A DNA stretch of 64,000 bases, from contig CALIAU010000011.1 in NCBI GenBank assembly GCA_938045585.1, positions 248,001 to 312,000 on the forward strand, written 5' to 3'. A model generated the notes under the pieces. It had not been told where the DNA came from and searched no databases. It saw only the letters and a program-made list of their open reading frames with translations. Source of the stretch: an uncultured Saprospiraceae bacterium. Its GTDB lineage: Bacteria; Bacteroidota; Bacteroidia; Chitinophagales; Saprospiraceae. The number at the start of each line of letters is the position of its first letter. Position 1 is the stretch's first letter. A program made the translations under genes and the position numbers. Shown piece after piece: positions 16,928 to 26,900 of this stretch.

Positions 16928-17749
16928 ATGGAATTAAAGTTTTCAAAATATCAAGGCACAGGGAATGATTTTGTTATTGTAGATGCAATAGCGGAAACCA
17001 AGCTTAATCTAGAGCTTTTGTCTCATTCGGTGGCTAAAATGTGCGATCGAAGGTTTGGTATTGGCGCTGATGGTCTTATTATTATCAAGCAGCATAAAGA
17101 CTATGATTTTGAAATGATTTACTATAACTCGGATGGCAAGTTGAGTAGTATGTGTGGCAATGGAGGAAGATGTATAGTACATTTTGCCTACAGCAAATCT
17201 TATATTCAGGAAAGATGTAGATTTTTAGCAGTGGATGGTGAACACATAGCAGTCGCTAGTAACACAGAGGTCGATTTAAAAATGAGTGATGTTAGTACAG
17301 TTTCAAAAGATGGTTCTGCCTATGTTTTAGATACAGGCAGTCCACACTATGTTTTTAAGTCGGAAATTCCCAAAGACGAAGATTTTATTCATGAAGCCCG
17401 TCAGATTCGATACGGTGAAAAATATGGAGCTAAGGGAATAAATGTAAACTGTATAGAATTAAATGAGGAGGGTGATTTATATGTTTTGACTTATGAACGT
17501 GGGGTGGAAGATATAACTTATTCATGCGGAACTGGTGTGGTAGCTGCAACAATAGCACATGCAATTGAGTCTGGTGATGAAAAGGATTTCCAATCGAGTA
17601 TAATTACAAAAGGTGGGAGATTGTCTGTGCGCGGTAAAAAAAGTATACGCGGTTTTGAAGAGCTTTGGTTGCGTGGACCTGCTCGTCTTGTATTTGAAGG
17701 AACTGTTACTCTTCAAAGTGCTCACCTAGACTTTCCAAAGCTCCATTAA
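16928..17749 (+). CDS. dapF: Diaminopimelate epimerase
   Basis: This enzyme of 273 residues interconverts LL- and meso-diaminopimelate for lysine and peptidoglycan. The two catalytic cysteines are clear: Cys76 in MCGNGGRC and Cys200 in SCGTGVVA. The N-terminal FSKYQGTGNDFV is a family hallmark, and the length is normal. A TATATTTG match lies at 16823-16830, about 97 bases upstream, but is too far and weak to assign firmly. The last 44 bases overlap the convergent TPR gene. Confidence 0.95.
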   Translation: MELKFSKYQGTGNDFVIVDAIAETKLNLELLSHSVAKMCDRRFGIGADGLIIIKQHKDYDFEMIYYNSDGKLSSMCGNGGRCIVHFAYSKSYIQERCRFLAVDGEHIAVASNTEVDLKMSDVSTVSKDGSAYVLDTGSPHYVFKSEIPKDEDFIHEARQIRYGEKYGAKGINVNCIELNEEGDLYVLTYERGVEDITYSCGTGVVAATIAHAIESGDEKDFQSSIITKGGRLSVRGKKSIRGFEELWLRGPARLVFEGTVTLQSAHLDFPKLH

Positions 17750-18032
17750 GTTCTGAGGCGGAATGAAAGTCTTTCTCTTTTTTTGCTAAGTGGATACCTG
17801 CCTTATAAATTTCTATTGCTTTCTTGTTCTCATTATTTCGTTCGAAAAGTTTTCCAAGATGATAATACAAACCTATGTAGTTTTCATCCTTTGTTTTTAA
17901 TATCTCATAGTAACTCTGCGCTTTAGAAAATTCTTCCTTCTTTTCATATTCTTTGGCAATTGCAAACAATAAGAAGCTATCATCTGGATCATCTTTAAGA
18001 TGCTGTTTGAGTAATTCTAATCTTTCATTCAT
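17706..18032 (-). CDS. Small tetratricopeptide-repeat protein
   Basis: This helical protein of 108 residues has about two and a half TPR units (SFLLFAIAKEYEKKEEFSKA, then GLYYHLGKLFERNNENKKAIE). There is no signal peptide, so it is probably a cytosolic protein-protein adaptor. Its 3' end overlaps the end of dapF on the other strand by 44 bases, so both C-termini are encoded by the same DNA. The partner is unknown. Confidence 0.75.
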   Translation of the reverse strand: MNERLELLKQHLKDDPDDSFLLFAIAKEYEKKEEFSKAQSYYEILKTKDENYIGLYYHLGKLFERNNENKKAIEIYKAGIHLAKKEKDFHSASELNGALESLGEHFEE

Positions 18033-18267
18033 ATTCTTAATAATATTACTATACTTCCTCCAAGTTTTGTCTGATAGAGTAATATATTTACATTCTATCG
18101 TCTATTTAAGTCAGGAATTTAACACATGAAACTCATTTATAACTGAGGATGGGCTAAAATTAATGATTTGTCCGATTTATCTAGCTTTGATAGTGGCAAA
18201 AGGGATAAAAAACTCTTGACTTTGAAGAAATATTGTATTTTCGGCAAACCCTTTTTTGCATAGGAAA

Positions 18268-18858
18268 ATGGAAAAGATAGAACTCGACATAGTAGCCTTA
18301 TCACACAGTGTAACTCAGTCGCACAACTACGCGGTAGTACTAGGTGAATTAGATGGAAACAGAAGATTACCAATAGTTATTGGTGGATTTGAAGCTCAGG
18401 CGATTGCTGTTGCCATGGAGAACATGACGCCTAATAGACCGCTTACACACGATCTGTTTAAAAACACTTTAGAGACTTTTGAAATTACGCTTAAGGAGGT
18501 CATTATTAATAATCTTCTAGAAGGCATATTTTATGCCCAACTTATATGTCAGGGAGCAAAAGGAGAAGAGCTCATTGTAGATAGTAGGACATCTGATGCA
18601 ATAGCAATGGCAGTTCGTTTTAATTGCCCAATTTATACTTTTGAGTTTATAATGGAAGAGGCAGGTGTTGTATTAGAAGAGTCAGAAGAAAAGAAACTAA
18701 AATCCACAAAGGTTTCTAAAAAAGAACCAAGTGATATTAAAGGGTATTCAACAGAGGCATTAAACAAGTTACTTGCGAAGGTGCTTGCAGAAGAGAATTA
18801 CGAAAAAGCGGCTAAAATAAGAGACGAGTTAAATAAACGGGAATCTGGTTCTGAGTAA
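18268..18858 (+). CDS. Bifunctional nuclease (DUF151) family protein with UVR motif
   Basis: This protein of 196 residues has the bifunctional nuclease domain (residues about 5-130: LPIVIGGFEAQAIA, DSRTSDAIAMAVR) and a C-terminal UvrB/UvrC-type helical motif (NKLLAKVLAEENYEKAAKIR, about residues 162-181). The family is named from a plant protein with RNase and DNase activity; the bacterial role is unclear. I use the ATG at 18268 preceded by AGGAAA; the in-frame TTG at 18256 is less likely. It reads in the same direction as the following Nudix-type regulator. Confidence 0.85.
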   Translation: MEKIELDIVALSHSVTQSHNYAVVLGELDGNRRLPIVIGGFEAQAIAVAMENMTPNRPLTHDLFKNTLETFEITLKEVIINNLLEGIFYAQLICQGAKGEELIVDSRTSDAIAMAVRFNCPIYTFEFIMEEAGVVLEESEEKKLKSTKVSKKEPSDIKGYSTEALNKLLAKVLAEENYEKAAKIRDELNKRESGSE

Positions 18859-18895
18859 TCACTACAAGTTATAATTAGAAAACCTCAATACATCC

Positions 18896-19585
18896 ATGTC
18901 AATCGGAAATACATTTTTCAAAACAGCTTTTTCTGTTGACAATGTCATTTTTGGATTTGACCAATCCTTACTAAAAATACTACTCATAAAACGCGCAGAA
19001 AGACCCTTTAAGGATGAATGGGCCTTACCTGGTGATTTAGTATACCCTGATGAACATCTCGATAATGCTCCTAAACGTGTACTTAAGGAATTGACTGGCT
19101 TAGAAAATGTATTTCTGGAGCAAGTAGCTACCTTTGGAAAGGTAGATAGGCATCCTAAGGGACGGGTAATTACAGTTGCCTATTATTCTTTGGTGAATAG
19201 TGCAAATTTGAATCCTAAGGCCTATTCTTTTGCAGAAGATATAGCCTGGCATGAAGTAAGTAAGATTACTACTTTGGCCTTTGACCATAAGCTGATAATG
19301 GATAGATGTTTAGAAACATTAAAATCTAAAGTACGGTCCCAACCTATTGGTTTTGAGCTCTTACCTCAAAAGTTTACTTTATCAGAATTGCAAGATTTGT
19401 ATGAGGCTGTACTTGGTAAGTCACTTGATAAAAGAAATTTTAGGAAGAAGATTATGTCATTAGGTGTTTTGCTAGATCAAGAGGAATACCAACAGGGTGT
19501 GGCACATAGACCAGCCAAACTTTTTCAGTTTGACAGACTGCGCTATGAAGATGCAAAATCTAGAGGATTTATATTCGAAATTTAA
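18896..19585 (+). CDS. Nudix-domain winged-helix transcriptional regulator (NrtR/AraR-like)
   Basis: This protein of 229 residues has an N-terminal Nudix fold (about 12-140) and a C-terminal winged helix (about 155-225: FTLSELQDLYEAVLGKSLDKR). The Nudix box is degenerate: after GDLVYPDE the catalytic REUxEE reads RVLKEL, so hydrolysis is probably lost. This is the pattern of NrtR-type and Bacteroides AraR-type regulators, in which the Nudix fold senses a sugar nucleotide or ADP-ribose. No metabolic operon of an obvious target sits next to it. Its stop overlaps the stop of the convergent lipoprotein gene by 4 bases. Confidence 0.8.
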   Translation: MSIGNTFFKTAFSVDNVIFGFDQSLLKILLIKRAERPFKDEWALPGDLVYPDEHLDNAPKRVLKELTGLENVFLEQVATFGKVDRHPKGRVITVAYYSLVNSANLNPKAYSFAEDIAWHEVSKITTLAFDHKLIMDRCLETLKSKVRSQPIGFELLPQKFTLSELQDLYEAVLGKSLDKRNFRKKIMSLGVLLDQEEYQQGVAHRPAKLFQFDRLRYEDAKSRGFIFEI

Positions 19586-20361
19586 ATTCTGTGGTGTTGT
19601 CCGTTGTAGTTCTGAATGAACAGGGAGGTACTTGAATTAAAATCTAGATTAGCCGCGTTCTCAATGATTTGATCCCAATCAGATTGATCTTTATACTGCA
19701 CAATAAAACCTTTCACTTGACTGTCTCGATCCAATATGGTGACAGTGCCGTTTTCTTCAACAGTAAAATACGAATAGGATCCAGATGATAAATTTGTGTT
19801 TAGAACTAATTCTACATCACTTAGTAAGTTATGTGTTAATTCTTCCTGATTATTGGCATCAATGAGGTATCCCCAGGCAGTGTTATCTGGAATGCGATGC
19901 ATAACTGCATTCCGATGTTTTATCCCGTCTGAAGAATTGAGTTGAATTTCAATTTGCTCTCTATTTATTTGAAGACTGCCCTCATTAGATACTAAGTCAC
20001 CTATGGTTATATGTAGGTCATAAACACCATCCATGAGTTCTAGTGAATAGGCATTTGTCAAGTAAACTGGGTCAGTGTGCGTGCAATTTTCTGGAATTTC
20101 GATCGCCTCAAGTGCTAGCGTCAAGCGTTGTTGATTATTTAGGCTAAAATTGGAAATAATTTTAGCGTCTGAACAATTATATGTTTCCGTAGAAACTAGT
20201 TGTATTTGAGGGACAGCTCCATTTTCAGTGAGTTGCTGCCAAAGGTTCAGTTCAACATCTTCTTGAAGTTGTATATGTGTCACTGGTGGTGTATCTAGTG
20301 AACAGCCAGCAAAAAGCAAACAGCAAGCAACAACAATTGCTATGTAGTGGGTTTTCTTCAT
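19582..20361 (-). CDS. Lipoprotein of unknown function
   Basis: This protein of 259 residues has a lipoprotein signal (residues 1-20, lipobox LFAGC, Cys20). The mature part is rich in beta-type segments and acidic/asparagine residues, with no domain I recognise. The N-terminus after the Cys (SLDTPPVTH) looks like a surface-lipoprotein linker. It lies 60 bases downstream of the C1 peptidase gene on the same strand and may be co-transcribed. Its 3' end overlaps the convergent regulator by 4 bases. Confidence 0.65.
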   Translation of the reverse strand: MKKTHYIAIVVACCLLFAGCSLDTPPVTHIQLQEDVELNLWQQLTENGAVPQIQLVSTETYNCSDAKIISNFSLNNQQRLTLALEAIEIPENCTHTDPVYLTNAYSLELMDGVYDLHITIGDLVSNEGSLQINREQIEIQLNSSDGIKHRNAVMHRIPDNTAWGYLIDANNQEELTHNLLSDVELVLNTNLSSGSYSYFTVEENGTVTILDRDSQVKGFIVQYKDQSDWDQIIENAANLDFNSSTSLFIQNYNGQHHRI

Positions 20362-20421
20362 AAAATCATCCTAATATCCCTAGAAACGCACGAATACAGT
20401 ATTCGCTGCTTTAGAAATAGA

Positions 20422-21534
20422 CTATTCTCCTGAGAAACTGTATAATCGCTTGGTCTGATCAGGTAAACCATCCTTATTTACCATAATAGCTACTGTTTTC
20501 ATTAGAAAATATGCTTCAGACATGTATAAATAACCTTGTTTCTCATTCTTGTCACCCCATGAATTCTTAATCAAATAGTATACTGTTCCATTTTGATCCT
20601 CAGATTTGCCTACTAAATGCATTAGATGGTCATCTGTTGTGGACCAACTTTCAAAGGCCTCTTGTCTATTTTCTTGATTCACCTGAATCTCTTCTCCGGG
20701 CACTTCAAACAAGTCTTCACGGGCTTCATCTACAGGAAGCACTGCGATTCCGTTTTTATGTGAAAATCCTTTTTCGCTCACATCTCCATCCCAGGCTACA
20801 GAATATCCCTTTGAAAGTGCATGATCCACAACGGATTTTAATTCTGATAGCGGTACATTTTTGAATTTTCCATTTGAATAGTTATCTGGAATTTCGAGAA
20901 TAAAATCAGTGTAAAAAGGATGATGCGTGAATGAACTCAAACTTACAAAGTCTTCATCTTTTAACTGAAGCATATCACGTAGAGCCAGAGCATTATATTT
21001 TTTGCCGTGAATATTAAATTCTTGAGGAATTGCGCCGAGGTAAACATCAAGAACAGCAGCAACTGCCTTCTTCCATTTTGGTGTGGGATGCTTAGCAGAA
21101 ATTACACCATCAAGAAAGCCTTTTAAACCCTTTTCCATTTCTGAATGGTTGTATGATTGTGCTGTAGATTCTCTTCCCATGTAGTCTTTCTCAGGCACAA
21201 TTCCTTCTCTTGCAACAGTCCGTATTAAATCATGAGAGAGACTGCCTTGCGAGAAATTTGCTTTTCCTTGACGCATAACATAATTGAATGCTTTGTCTTC
21301 ATATACTTTGCGCACGATGAACATCTCACTTATATCGACATCCAGGCCTTTTCGTTTGAGTTCGGATTCTATAAACGAGGAGGTAGCGAAGCTCCAACAT
21401 GTACCAGTTCTTTGTTGGTTTTTAATTTCAGAACAGGCTACGCGATTTACTTCTTTGAATTGATATTGTGCTTGTATTCCGACCTGTACAAGTAGAAAAG
21501 CACTGAGAATGCTTATGAGCGTATGTATTTTCAT
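20422..21534 (-). CDS. Secreted C1-family cysteine aminopeptidase (PepC/bleomycin-hydrolase-like)
   Basis: This papain-fold peptidase of 370 residues has an N-terminal signal peptide (to about residue 22, GIQAQ). Catalytic residues are Cys46 in GTCWSF, His303 in DDHLM and Asn324 in KNSWG, with an oxyanion Gln near residue 40. The family includes cytosolic aminopeptidase C; the signal peptide indicates export to the periplasm or beyond, as seen in Bacteroidota relatives. It has no T9SS domain. The lipoprotein gene follows in the same direction. Confidence 0.87.
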   Translation of the reverse strand: MKIHTLISILSAFLLVQVGIQAQYQFKEVNRVACSEIKNQQRTGTCWSFATSSFIESELKRKGLDVDISEMFIVRKVYEDKAFNYVMRQGKANFSQGSLSHDLIRTVAREGIVPEKDYMGRESTAQSYNHSEMEKGLKGFLDGVISAKHPTPKWKKAVAAVLDVYLGAIPQEFNIHGKKYNALALRDMLQLKDEDFVSLSSFTHHPFYTDFILEIPDNYSNGKFKNVPLSELKSVVDHALSKGYSVAWDGDVSEKGFSHKNGIAVLPVDEAREDLFEVPGEEIQVNQENRQEAFESWSTTDDHLMHLVGKSEDQNGTVYYLIKNSWGDKNEKQGYLYMSEAYFLMKTVAIMVNKDGLPDQTKRLYSFSGE

Positions 21535-21619
21535 GATGTGGCTTTATGAATAGCTAAAATACGACATTTTTGTTCTAAAAATATCTGAGGTGAGAGGAAA
21601 GTCTTGTTCATTTATGGAG

Positions 21620-21627
21620 TATCTTTG
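21620..21627 (+). promoter_or_regulatory. Promoter -7 box (TATCTTTG) for lepA
   Basis: TATCTTTG matches TAnnTTTG fully and ends 6 bases before the lepA ATG at 21634. Transcription would start at or next to the ATG. This also argues against an in-frame TTG start at 21604, which lies upstream of the box. Confidence 0.5.
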
Positions 21628-21633
21628 CAGCTT

Positions 21634-23430
21634 ATGGAGTTTATAAGGAATTTTAGTGTTATAGCCCACATTGACCACGGGAAGAGTACTCTATCAGATA
21701 GGCTGTTAGAACATACAAAAACTATCTCTGAACGCGATATGACGAATCAGGCATTAGATGACATGGATATCGAACGCGAGCGAGGTATTACTATAAAAAG
21801 TCATGCTATTCAGTTGTACTATAATGCTAAGGATGGTAATAAGTATACATTTAATCTCATAGACACACCTGGGCATGTAGATTTCTCTTATGAGGTCTCT
21901 CGTTCTATTGCAGCATGTGAGGGTGTCTTATTGTTAGTAGATGCTAGTCAGGGTATTCAGGCCCAAACTATTTCAAACCTGTATTTAGCGTTAGAACATG
22001 ATCTAGAAATCATCCCTGTTCTAAACAAGGTAGATATGGAATCGGCAATGATTGAAGAAGTGTCTGATCAAATCATAGATCTTATAGGATGTGAATTGGA
22101 GGACATTGTACATGCTTCAGGTAAAACAGGTTTTGGAGTAGAAAATATTCTTGAAGAGATAGTGAAAAAGATTCCTGCTCCCAAAGGAGATACAGAGGCT
22201 CCTTTGCAAGCACTTATCTTTGATTCTGTTTTTAACTCGTTTAGAGGTGTCATAGCATATTTCAGAATTTTAAATGGAGTCATAAATAAAGGGGATGCTG
22301 TACGATTCGTAAACACGGGAAAGGAGTATCATGCAGATGAAATTGGAGTGCTACAATTAGATCAAATTCCTAAGAAGAAATTAAGTGCAGGTAATGTAGG
22401 TTACATTATAACTGGTATTAAACAATCCAAAGAAATAAAGGTAGGAGATACGATTACGCGTGTAGATAATCCTTGTGCAGAGGCAATTGATGGATTTGAA
22501 AATGTAAAGCCAATGGTCTTTGCAGGTTTGTATCCAATCGAAAATGAAGACTTTGAAGATTTAAGAGAAAGTTTAGAGAAGTTGCAATTGAATGATGCTT
22601 CATTAGTATACGAACCAGAATCATCCATTGCCTTAGGATTTGGTTTTCGTTGTGGGTTTTTAGGCATGCTTCATTTAGAAATAATTCAAGAACGACTCAG
22701 TAGAGAGTTTGATCAAGAAGTTATAACAACAGTACCGAATGTATCCTACAAGGCAGGAACAAAGAAAGGAGAAAAGTTGGAGATTAACACTCCAAATGAT
22801 CTTCCAGATATGACAATCCTTGATTATGTAGAGGAACCCTATATCAAGGCACAGATAATAACGAAGCCAGAATATATTGGAAGTATCATGACGCTCTGTT
22901 TAGACAAACGTGGCACCTTAGGTAAACAAACTTATTTAACTCCTGAACGTATTGAACTTACGTTTGAATTACCGCTGGCGGAAATTGTGTTTGATTTTTA
23001 TGATAAATTAAAATCCATATCTAAAGGATATGCATCCTTTGATTATGTCCCTATAGATTATAGGAAGTCAGATTTAGTCAAACTAGATATAAAACTAAAT
23101 GGAGAACCCGTAGATGCTTTGAGTTCACTTGTGCACAGAGGCAAAGCAGATTCGTTTGGTAGAAAAATATGTAAACGTCTAAAAGAGTTATTGCCACGCC
23201 AGCAGTTTATGATAGCAATACAGGCAGCCATTGGTGCCAAGATAATTGCGCGAGAAACAATTTCAGCACTACGTAAAGATGTAACATCCAAGTGTTACGG
23301 TGGTGATATTACGCGTAAGCGAAAGCTTTTAGAAAAGCAAAAGAAGGGTAAGAAGAAGATGCGATCAATTGGAACAGTGCAGGTACCTCAAAAGGCATTT
23401 TTAGAGGTGCTTAAGCTGAATGAAAATTAA
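21634..23430 (+). CDS. lepA: Elongation factor 4 (LepA)
   Basis: This is a translational GTPase of 598 residues. Its G1 motif AHIDHGKST and the G3 DTPGHVDF and G4 NKVD motifs are intact. It has the EF-G-like domain II, the LepA-specific linkers ([18 protein letters not shown]) and the C-terminal domain ending in basic [14 protein letters not shown]4 back-translocates or remodels stalled ribosomes. The start is the ATG at 21634, ten codons into the longer frame, because the family begins just before [14 protein letters not shown]. It converges on the DUF1573 gene with 6 bases between stops. Confidence 0.96.
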   Translation: MEFIRNFSVIAHIDHGKSTLSDRLLEHTKTISERDMTNQALDDMDIERERGITIKSHAIQLYYNAKDGNKYTFNLIDTPGHVDFSYEVSRSIAACEGVLLLVDASQGIQAQTISNLYLALEHDLEIIPVLNKVDMESAMIEEVSDQIIDLIGCELEDIVHASGKTGFGVENILEEIVKKIPAPKGDTEAPLQALIFDSVFNSFRGVIAYFRILNGVINKGDAVRFVNTGKEYHADEIGVLQLDQIPKKKLSAGNVGYIITGIKQSKEIKVGDTITRVDNPCAEAIDGFENVKPMVFAGLYPIENEDFEDLRESLEKLQLNDASLVYEPESSIALGFGFRCGFLGMLHLEIIQERLSREFDQEVITTVPNVSYKAGTKKGEKLEINTPNDLPDMTILDYVEEPYIKAQIITKPEYIGSIMTLCLDKRGTLGKQTYLTPERIELTFELPLAEIVFDFYDKLKSISKGYASFDYVPIDYRKSDLVKLDIKLNGEPVDALSSLVHRGKADSFGRKICKRLKELLPRQQFMIAIQAAIGAKIIARETISALRKDVTSKCYGGDITRKRKLLEKQKKGKKKMRSIGTVQVPQKAFLEVLKLNEN

Positions 23431-23436
23431 AAGAGA

Positions 23437-23874
23437 TTACAAGTCTAATTGGTAGGTGTATTCGACGAGCTTAAACACTGGTTCGCCCTCTTCATCTGTA
23501 TTCATAAAAAAGATTTCTATATCGATTGTTTCAGATTCCGTTTTTGAACTACTGTCAAAGGTGAATTGAATGAAGCCTTCTTCATTAGGCATTATCTTTC
23601 CTCGAGACCAATCTAGGGTAGTACATTCACATGAGCTGACTAGATCTATTTGAACGATCTCAGTTCCTATGTTGGTAAAGCTAAATGTTTCTGAGACTTT
23701 TTCCCCTTTTTTAACAGAGCCTAAATCAATTGATTCAGAACTGAATTTTATCTCAAATTCCTTTTCTGTAGAGCTTTGGGCGAGTGTGCTAAAGCTAATG
23801 GATATACCAATTAATATTAGGGTTAAATACTTCACAATTATTATAATCACAAAATTGCAAAATTTGTTTCCCAA
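23437..23874 (-). CDS. DUF1573 domain secreted protein
   Basis: This protein of 145 residues has a hydrophobic signal stretch (about 8-32) and one DUF1573 immunoglobulin-like domain (about 45-140). The domain is marked by DLGSVKKGEKVSETFSFTN and by SSCECTT, the conserved Cys-x-Cys-T. Such proteins are common, secreted and uncharacterised in Bacteroidota. The ATG at 23874 gives a long N-terminus; a GTG at 23835 (VKYLTLILIG) would give a more standard signal peptide and is a real alternative. Confidence 0.75.
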   Translation of the reverse strand: MGNKFCNFVIIIIVKYLTLILIGISISFSTLAQSSTEKEFEIKFSSESIDLGSVKKGEKVSETFSFTNIGTEIVQIDLVSSCECTTLDWSRGKIMPNEEGFIQFTFDSSSKTESETIDIEIFFMNTDEEGEPVFKLVEYTYQLDL

Positions 23875-23930
23875 TTATTGCTAATAAAAAGTTAAAGAAG
23901 GATCTAAATTGAATGAAAGGAATTAAAAGA

Positions 23931-23967
23931 AGGGCTATATCTCTTGGTATAGATATAGCCCTTTTTC
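23931..23967 (-). terminator. Rho-independent terminator after the SprB-repeat gene
   Basis: A perfect 12-bp inverted repeat (arms 23931-23942 and 23951-23962, 8-base loop) lies just past the stop at 23969 on the minus strand and is followed there by a T-rich run. It should end transcription of the large gene before the DUF1573 gene. Confidence 0.85.
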
Positions 23968-23968
23968 A

Positions 23969-26900
23969 TTAGATTTTAAGGAATCTCTTAATAATAATTG
24001 CTTCCTTAGTTTGTATTCTTATTAAATACAGACCGGCTTGCCATTGCACAACTTGTATTTGTTGTGAATCTAGGAGTTCTTTTGTATCCCTTATTTTTTT
24101 ACCTGCAGCATTAAATATTTCATACTCTGCCTGGGTGTCAAGAAGTGAGATCAGATTTAAATTATCATGTACTGGATTGGGATTCAAATATATTTCTAGC
24201 TTGTCATTGTCTAGGTTTCCTGTTGATGAGATAACGTCAATTTCATAACTAATAGAAAACGTTTCGCAGTCATCTTGAAGAGTTAAGACATAGGTTCCAG
24301 CTGTTAGATTTGAAATATCTTCAAAGTCAGATACAAATATACCATCCGCATCTGTCCATTCGACAGTAACGTCTCCTACACCTCCTAAGATTTCAATATC
24401 AATGGCGCCGTCTGAAATCCCAGAACCTGATTCATCTGTGATCGAGATTAATTCAGCAGACAGATTGGGAATGTCAATGATAGCGTCTTCGAAACTAAAA
24501 TTACAGCTTGCGGCATCTTCAATAATCAGGGTATAGTTTCCAGGACCTAAATTTGTAATTTCAATTGTTTCTCCATCATTTTGAATAGTTCCTTCTGTAC
24601 CTGTTGGGCTAATCATGTAGCTATAAGGTGCTGTCCCTCCCGTAGGGGTAAAGCTTAATGTGCCATCTTCAGCACCAGGACAGGACATTTGTGTGATTTC
24701 TGCTGTTGCATTAAAGTTTATATCTACCGTTACGGTAAAACTACAAGTAGAACTATAGCCACAATCATCTGTGGCTGTGTATTCTACAAAGGTGGTTCCG
24801 CTAGGGAAGATCGCCCCACTTTCTAAGCCCGCAGTAAGTTCTAAACTACTTACAACACAATTATCTGATGCGGTAGGCAAATCATAGAAAAAGGCATCAC
24901 AGTTATTAATTGTCACATCGGATTGTGCACAGCTGATTGTTGGTGCTAGGGTGTCGATTACAGTCACTAAAAATGAATCTACAGTCATATTTCCTGAAGA
25001 GTCAATAAGTGTTGCTGACATATGAAATAAGCTTATGTCCGAGCATGTAAACGCCCCACTCACAAAAAGTACTTGCTCAATACCACAATTATCAGAACTG
25101 TTACCAATGAAATCACTTTCGAATACAGGATTCGCTACGCCATCTTCATCTAAATAGATGTTGACATCATTAAAATCAGCAATCGGTGGCATGCCATCAA
25201 AAAAGTTTATATCTAGTGTATCAAATACCATACAGCCATTGCCATCTGTTAGTATATAACTGTATTCTCCAACAGCAAGACCAGAAATAGTGTCCGGTAT
25301 ATTGACAATGGTATCAATAATATTTAAGGGCGTATCAACAATTATAAACGTACTATCATTTGTAATTCCATTAGACCATAAGAGGGTGTAGTCATTAGCG
25401 CCTCCTTCAATATCTAACTGTATTTCACCATCTTGGTCTGCGTTACATTGTACATCTTGAACAGTATGATCCACCTGGATAGAATCTGGTTGTGTTATGC
25501 TTATTGATAAGGTTTCTTCACAGGGGCCATCCGTTACGACAACCGTATAATCGCCCACTGGTACATTTACTAAATCTTCAGATATTGCTCCATTATCCCA
25601 TGCAAATTGTGTGGATGCAGAACCACCCGTCACAACAAGATCGATGGTGCCGGAGCTTTCACCATGGCAGGGTACGTTTGTAGCTGTAGCAGTGAGACTG
25701 AGATTACATCCTCCAGGATTTACCACTACTGTTGCAGTAGTCTGGCAAAGATTATCATCCGTTACAACAACGGTATATGTATCCGGAGCTAGATTATTTA
25801 TAGTAGGTGTTACGGAACCAGTACTCCAAAGATAATTATACAGTGGGGTACCACCCATTCCTTCTACAGTTGCAGAGCCGTCATTTGCCCCAGCAGCTGA
25901 TTCGTCAACTACGGTTGTATTTGCTGTTAGTACTGTAGGTTCTGTTATGGTATAGGTTTGTGATGCAGAACACATATTTTGGTCTGTAACTATGACTGTG
26001 TAATCCCCTGGAGCAAGATTAGCGGTGGTTGGTGAGTTGTCACCATTAGACCACATGAATGAATATCCAGGCGTTCCTCCAGCTCCACTTACATCTATAA
26101 CCCCATCATCAGCTCCATTACAACTAACGTTATTCTCCGTATTCGTAATTATTTCGACAGCTGTAGGACCACCGATGGTCACTTCTAGCATGGTAGTACA
26201 GTTTGTAGCGTCTGTTACAGTTGCAAAATAGGTCCCTGCAGGAACATTATTAATACTGTTTCCAGAAGCTGGTATGGACCAATTATAACTATAGTTAGGT
26301 ACTCCACCTGAAGGCGTTATAGTAGCTGAGCCATCAGAGGCTCCAAGGCAAGAAACATCACTTGTATTTATAGTTGTTGTGATTTCTGTAGGTTCTGGAA
26401 TAAATACGGTTTCTGTACAGGTCATATTCGTATCATCAGTCACCATTACAGTATGGGTTCCACCACTTAAGTTTACAGCTATTGCAGTTACTTCTCCATT
26501 ATCCCATAAGTAATTATACGGGCTCTGTCCTCCAGAAACAACTACTTCTGCAGATCCATCTTCTACGCCAAAACAAGAGACGCCTACATCATTTGCAATA
26601 CTACAGCTCAGCATGTTACCTGAACCAGTTACAGTAGTTGTTTCTTGTACAAACTTAATTCTATCTCCACCAGAGCCACTTCCGTTTGCAAAGTTTGCAA
26701 CCCCATAAAATGTGACATCCATATTTGTAGCAGGGGAGGTCCAGTCTACATCCCAACTTACCATGGTGTTACCCATGAACATAACTGCTGGTTGGTGTCC
26801 AAAGTATTCTTTTCCACTGGCAGTTTTCAAACTACTGTTAGCGCTATTATTAGTCATATCACCTGCATTTGCATTATTTGCATCATTTAGAGCAACTACT

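Noticed and set aside
18182-18189. TAGCTTTG match as a promoter of the bifunctional nuclease gene
   Set aside because: The match fits the relaxed consensus, but no TTG lies at the right distance and the box is 78 bases from the ATG.
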